Assembly: GCA_902495245.1 (NCBI GenBank)
Contig: CABUWI010000002.1
Coordinates: forward strand, 186,001-250,000
Origin: an uncultured Porphyromonadaceae bacterium
Lineage (GTDB): Bacteria > Bacteroidota > Bacteroidia > Bacteroidales > Muribaculaceae
Reading direction: 5' to 3'
Length of the DNA stretch: 64,000 nucleotides
Both the position numbers and the translations under genes were made by a program. Below the pieces are notes generated by a model. The model saw only the letters and a list, made by a program, of their open reading frames with translations. It ran no database searches and had not been told where the DNA came from. Numbering within the stretch: position 1 is the stretch's first letter; each line of letters begins with the position of its first letter. Positions 60,444 to 64,000 of the stretch are shown here, in pieces.

Positions 60444-61210
60444 TTTACTTCCTGTCAGACCTCCATCTGGGCGCCCGCTATTTTCTCGACCCGCGCGAAC
60501 AGGAGCGCATGGTGTGCGCCTGGCTGCGGTCAATCGCCCCGACGGCCGAGCGCATCTACCTTGTAGGCGACGTGCTCGACTACTGGTTTGAATACCGCCA
60601 CGTCGTGCCGCGCGGCTACGTGCGTTTTCTCGGCACTCTGGCCGACCTGGCCGACTCGGGCATAGAGATTACATGGCTCATCGGCAACCACGACATATGG
60701 ATTTACGACTATCTGCCGCGCGAACTTGGCGTCAGGGTGGTTGACGGCATTCTGCAGGAAACCATCGGCGGCAAGCGCTTCGTCATTGCCCACGGCGACG
60801 GCCTCGGCCCGGTGCCGCGCGCCGAGCGGCTGATGAGGGCCGTGTTCCGCAACCGCCTGCTCCAGCGGCTCTTTGCCGCCGTCCACCCCCGCTGGACCGT
60901 GGGGTTCGCCTACTGGTGGAGCGGCGAGAACCGCAAAAAGCACCACACCGGCACCGACGCCCGCATGGCCGACCCCGCCCCGCTCTATCAGTGGGTGCGC
61001 GAGCGCAACGCCGCGCTGCCGGCTGCCGAGCGGCCCGACTTCTACATTTTCGGCCACTATCACGAACTGGCCCTTCGCCGGATCGGAGGCTCGCAGGTGG
61101 CCATCATCGGCGACTGGATTCAAAACATGAGCTACGCCACCTTCGACGGCGAACACCTCGAGCTGCACCGCCTCGAAAACCTGAAACCTCACGAAAACCT
61201 AAGTATCTGA
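60440..61210 (+). CDS. lpxH: UDP-2,3-diacylglucosamine diphosphatase, LpxH-like
   Basis: The 256-residue metallophosphatase has the calcineurin-like motifs DLHLG at 7-11, GDVLDYW at 43-49, GNHD at 82-85, HGDG at 118-121 and GHYH near 209-212. It should cleave UDP-2,3-diacylglucosamine to lipid X in lipid A synthesis at the inner membrane. It could also belong to the LpxH2 subgroup. The stop shares a base with the next ATG. Confidence 0.88.
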   Translation: MIYFLSDLHLGARYFLDPREQERMVCAWLRSIAPTAERIYLVGDVLDYWFEYRHVVPRGYVRFLGTLADLADSGIEITWLIGNHDIWIYDYLPRELGVRVVDGILQETIGGKRFVIAHGDGLGPVPRAERLMRAVFRNRLLQRLFAAVHPRWTVGFAYWWSGENRKKHHTGTDARMADPAPLYQWVRERNAALPAAERPDFYIFGHYHELALRRIGGSQVAIIGDWIQNMSYATFDGEHLELHRLENLKPHENLSI

Positions 61211-61620
61211 TGGAACACGGAACCGCCATTTTCGAACTGCCCATGAAAGTGCGCGACTATGAAGTCGACTCCGAAGGCATAGTCAACAACGCCTGCTACC
61301 TGAACTACATGGAGCACACGCGCCATGAATTCTGCAACGAAGCCGGCCTGTCGTTCCGCGCCATGCGCGAGCGCCGCATGTCGCCCGTGGCGCGCCGCAT
61401 CTCGATTGACTATCGCACGTCGCTCGGGCTGGGCGACGAATTCGTGTCGCGGCTGGCGCTGCGCCGCGAGGGCGCGCGCTTCATCTTCGACCAGTGGATT
61501 GTCAACTCGCGCGGCGCAATAGTGGCCGAGGCCGAAGTAACCATAGTGAACGTCATCGACGGACGCCCCACGCGCGGCGACGAGCTTGCCGACGCCTTTG
61601 CCCGCTATCTCATCCGATGA
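61210..61620 (+). CDS. 4HBT hotdog-fold acyl-CoA thioesterase
   Basis: The 136-residue protein starts at the ATG overlapping the lpxH stop. It shows the hotdog pattern VRDYEVDSEGIVNNACYLNY, where the 'D.xGxVNNAxY' loop includes the active-site Asp, and MEHTRHEFCNEAGLS. These are the YbgC/FadM-type thioesterase motifs. The acyl-CoA or acyl-ACP substrate is unknown. Next to lpxH it may serve lipid metabolism, but the position may be chance. Confidence 0.9.
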   Translation: MEHGTAIFELPMKVRDYEVDSEGIVNNACYLNYMEHTRHEFCNEAGLSFRAMRERRMSPVARRISIDYRTSLGLGDEFVSRLALRREGARFIFDQWIVNSRGAIVAEAEVTIVNVIDGRPTRGDELADAFARYLIR

Positions 61621-62732
61621 CCCCGTCGCCCCTTCAGCTGAAAATCGCCTTTGCCGCCATCAGCGGCATGAACCTCACGCTGGGCCGCGAGCTTCTGCGC
61701 CTGACGGGCAGCGAGGCCGAGTTCTTCGCCATGTCCGAAACTCGGCTCAGATATCTGACTCAATCGCGCGCACGCATCTACTCTGCCGACTATCGGGCAC
61801 AGGTCTTGCGCCGCGCCGCCGACGAGGAAATCTTCGTCGGCAGCAACGCCGTGCGCCCCGTCTACTTCACCGACGACGACTATCCGCGGCGCCTGCTCGA
61901 GTGTGAAGACGCGCCGCTCATGCTCTACGCCGCCGGAGGCCTTGACCTCAACGCCTGCCACACGGTAGGCATCGTCGGCACGCGCCATGCCACCCCCTAT
62001 GGCCGCGACTGGACCGAACGCCTCGTGGCCGACCTCCACGAACGCGTGGGCAATACGGTCATCGTTAGCGGCCTGGCCTACGGCATCGACATCGCCGCCC
62101 ACCGCGCCGCCCTGCGTGCCGGCGCCCCCACCGTGGCCGTCATGGCCACCGGCCTGCAGACAATCTACCCGGCCGACCACCGCGCCGACGCCCGCGACAT
62201 CGTGCGCTCGGGCGGCATGCTGCTGACCGAATACGGCCACTCCGAGCCGATTCACAAGGGCAACTTCGTGGCCCGCAACCGCATCGTGGCCGGCCTGTGC
62301 GACTGCGTGGTCGTGGCCGAAAGCGCCGAAAAGGGCGGCGCGCTCATAACGGCCAACCTCGCCGCGGGATATAACCGCGACGTCTTTGCCCTGCCGGGCC
62401 GCATTGCCGACACCTACAGCGCCGGCTGCAACGCACTCATCGCCGCCAACGTGGCCGCCCTGGTCAGCGGAGCCGACGACATTGCCCGCGCCATGGGCTG
62501 GCCGCTAACGGCCGACACCGCGGCCGACGCCGCGCCCTGCCTGCCCATCGAACTGAACCCTGACGAGGCATTGATTGTTGACTTTTTAGAACAGACCGAC
62601 GACGCATCGCTGGCGCAGCTCACCGCCGCTACGGGCTTCGCCGTGAGCAAGCTGATGTCGCTGCTCATCGACATGGAGTTCCGCAGCCTGGTGCTTTCGA
62701 TGCCCGGCGGCCGCTACCGCATTTCGCGCTGA
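61617..62732 (+). CDS. dprA: DNA-processing protein DprA
   Basis: The 371-residue protein loads RecA on incoming single-stranded DNA in natural transformation and protects it. The Rossmann-like core holds VGIVGTRHATPYG, VSGLAYGIDIAAHRAAL, LLTEYGH and PIHKGNFVARNRIVAGLCD; a C-terminal winged-helix (LTAATGFAVSKLMSLLIDME) is present. The start is the ATGA overlap with the thioesterase gene. Last gene of the coupled chain 60114-62732. Confidence 0.95.
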   Translation: MTPSPLQLKIAFAAISGMNLTLGRELLRLTGSEAEFFAMSETRLRYLTQSRARIYSADYRAQVLRRAADEEIFVGSNAVRPVYFTDDDYPRRLLECEDAPLMLYAAGGLDLNACHTVGIVGTRHATPYGRDWTERLVADLHERVGNTVIVSGLAYGIDIAAHRAALRAGAPTVAVMATGLQTIYPADHRADARDIVRSGGMLLTEYGHSEPIHKGNFVARNRIVAGLCDCVVVAESAEKGGALITANLAAGYNRDVFALPGRIADTYSAGCNALIAANVAALVSGADDIARAMGWPLTADTAADAAPCLPIELNPDEALIVDFLEQTDDASLAQLTAATGFAVSKLMSLLIDMEFRSLVLSMPGGRYRISR

Positions 62733-62789
62733 CCGACCATAACTCTTGACTTTTAACCCTTAACCCTCAACCTCATAACCTTAAGATAT

Positions 62790-63662
62790 ATGCCACGCAT
62801 AATTCCCCCCTCAGAACTTATCATCAACCCCGACGGGTCAGTTTTCCACCTCCATCTGCGCCCCGAGCAGCTCACCGACCGCATTATTCTTGTCGGCGAC
62901 CCCTCGCGTGTGGACATGGTGGCCTCGTTTTTCGATAAGAAGACCTTCGAAGTCTCCTCGCGCGAGTTCCACACCATCGGCGGCACCTACAAGGGCAAAC
63001 CCGTCATGTGTCTGAGCCACGGCATCGGACCTGACAACATTGACATTGTCGTTACCGAGCTCGACGCCCTGGCCAACGTGGACTTCGCCACACGCGAAGT
63101 GCGCCCCGAGCCCCGCTCGCTCACGATGGTGCGCATCGGCACGTCTGGCGCCCTCCAGCCCGAGCTCACCATCGGCACTCCCGTAATTGCCGAAAAGGCC
63201 ATCGGATTCGACGGCGTGCTGAACTACTACGCCGGACGCAACTCCGTTGCCGACCTCGACTTCGAGCACGCCCTCTGCGACCACACCGGCTGGAATCCGC
63301 TCTGGGCCAAGCCCTACGTTGTCGACGCCGACAAAGAGCTCGTTGACCGCATCGGCGGCGACGACATGGTTCGCGGCAACACCATCTCGGCCGTGGGCTT
63401 CTACGGTCCGCAGGGCCGCGAAGTGCGTCTGCACCTGGCCAATCCCGACCTCAACAGCCGCATCGAAGCCTTTGAGTTCAAAGGCCGCAAAATCACCAAC
63501 TACGAAATGGAATCGGCACCGCTGCAGGGTCTCGGCCGCCTCATGGGCCACAAAGCCATGACCGTCTGCTCCATCATTGCCAACCGCTACAACAACACGG
63601 CCAACCCCCTCTATAAAGACGCCATTCGCGACCTGGTGCGCACCGTGCTCGACCGCATCTGA
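62790..63662 (+). CDS. Nucleoside phosphorylase (uridine phosphorylase type)
   Basis: The 290-residue enzyme splits a nucleoside with phosphate. Conserved parts are ILVGDPSRVDMVASFF (phosphate loop GDP.R), SHGIGPDNIDIVVTELDALA, MVRIGTSGALQPELTIGTPV and NYEMESAPLQGLG, the NxEMES/T purine or pyrimidine ribose site. The NP-I family is clear; uridine over purine substrate is my preference from the overall look. It follows dprA by 57 bp, with a pyrimidine-rich, TTAACCC-repeating stretch between. Confidence 0.92.
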   Translation: MPRIIPPSELIINPDGSVFHLHLRPEQLTDRIILVGDPSRVDMVASFFDKKTFEVSSREFHTIGGTYKGKPVMCLSHGIGPDNIDIVVTELDALANVDFATREVRPEPRSLTMVRIGTSGALQPELTIGTPVIAEKAIGFDGVLNYYAGRNSVADLDFEHALCDHTGWNPLWAKPYVVDADKELVDRIGGDDMVRGNTISAVGFYGPQGREVRLHLANPDLNSRIEAFEFKGRKITNYEMESAPLQGLGRLMGHKAMTVCSIIANRYNNTANPLYKDAIRDLVRTVLDRI

Positions 63663-63706
63663 CCGCCCGGTGGCTCCCGTACACGTTTTTACGCCTCGCT
63701 TCGCGC

Positions 63707-64000
63707 CTATCGCGAGGCGAGGCGCAGCGTATGGGGGTCGACCATCAAGGCGCCGTCGCCCAGACGCTCAACGGCCGCGCGCATGGCCGTCGGCGAGATG
63801 CCGAGCAGCGTATGCAGCTCGCGCTGGCCGGCGTGCAGCTCTATGTCGGTGCTGCCCGACTGAGTGAGGGTGGTGATCCAATAGCTCAGACGCTCGGCAG
63901 CCGAGCCGCCGGCAATTGACATCAGCCCCTGCGACGCCCTCTGCGAACCGGCACAGATCATGTTCAGATAATTGAACAGGAAAACCTGGTCGAGAGTCAG
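63707..64000 (-). CDS. Crp/Fnr-family regulator, C-terminal part
   Basis: The gene runs off the right edge; 97 codons plus the stop remain. The visible part is the end of a dimerisation helix and a winged helix (IELHAGQRELHTLLGISPTA, MRAAVERL), as in Crp/Fnr regulators, where the N-terminal cyclic-nucleotide-binding fold would lie beyond the window. The effector is unknown. Its stop lies within an 8-bp hairpin (CGCCTCGC/GCGAGGCG, 63692-63719). Confidence 0.8.
   Translation of the reverse strand: MTLDQVFLFNYLNMICAGSQRASQGLMSIAGGSAAERLSYWITTLTQSGSTDIELHAGQRELHTLLGISPTAMRAAVERLGDGALMVDPHTLRLASR

Overview
The window is about 64 kb of a GC-rich Bacteroidota chromosome. The order Bacteroidales is well supported and the family Muribaculaceae is my best guess. 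The evidence is promoter boxes of the type TAnnTTTG in front of most transcription units, a lipoprotein and outer-membrane style of surface biology (BspA-like repeats, CotH, TonB-type barrel, GH20 and GH109 enzymes), secreted proteins ending in a DLQGRRV-like tail, and house families typical of the phylum (DUF4301, DUF2851). No search was run; family names rest on motifs I can read.

Layout. 1-8.5 kb is an accessory block with more AT-rich genes: a complete type I restriction-modification locus (hsdM, hsdS, a DUF1016/YhcG-like PDDEXK nuclease gene, hsdR), a wrecked toxin-antitoxin pair and a lipoprotein. 8.7-18.5 kb is mostly core: typA, a glycosyltransferase, rlmN, a low-molecular-weight phosphatase, a LolC/E-like permease, folA, a membrane-spanning lipoprotein regulator, a PAP2 phosphatase, hpf, xerC/D and rpsU. 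18.6-25.2 kb holds surface proteins (CotH, BspA-like) with a glycosyltransferase, and a very structured 5' leader before the BspA-like gene. 25.4-27.2 kb is an AT-rich Schlafen/AlbA_2-type regulator. 27.2-32.5 kb is transport and envelope: an AI-2E family permease, then an MFS - alpha/beta hydrolase - membrane-anchored Mur ligase operon. 32.6-45.5 kb carries a Cys-rich periplasmic protein, a large lectin-like secreted protein, mdh, a multidomain GH20 hexosaminidase, a small acyltransferase-like protein, rpmH, tRNA-Pro, a HGSNAT-like acetyltransferase and a GH109-like enzyme, so amino-sugar metabolism recurs here. 45.7-48.3 kb is pheS-nth-gluQ. 48.3-52.6 kb is accessory again: a decayed DNA-binding-protein gene, an outer-membrane receptor, its probable membrane-bound regulator and a GNAT toxin-antitoxin pair. 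52.7-64 kb is conserved: DUF4301, YraN, DUF2851, a bile-acid-type symporter, tRNA-Cys, a PstS-like/TPR operon, a tightly coupled DUF59-lpxH-thioesterase-dprA operon, a nucleoside phosphorylase and the end of a Crp/Fnr regulator.

Most operons show 1-13 bp gene overlaps. I see no CRISPR array, no rRNA and no intact insertion sequence. The best leads are the multi-hairpin leader before the BspA-like gene, the repeated TCTGACC sites between the 50.8 kb regulator and the receptor gene, the GNAT module with an unfamiliar antitoxin, the membrane-tethered Mur ligase operon, and two gene ruins that mark past insertions.
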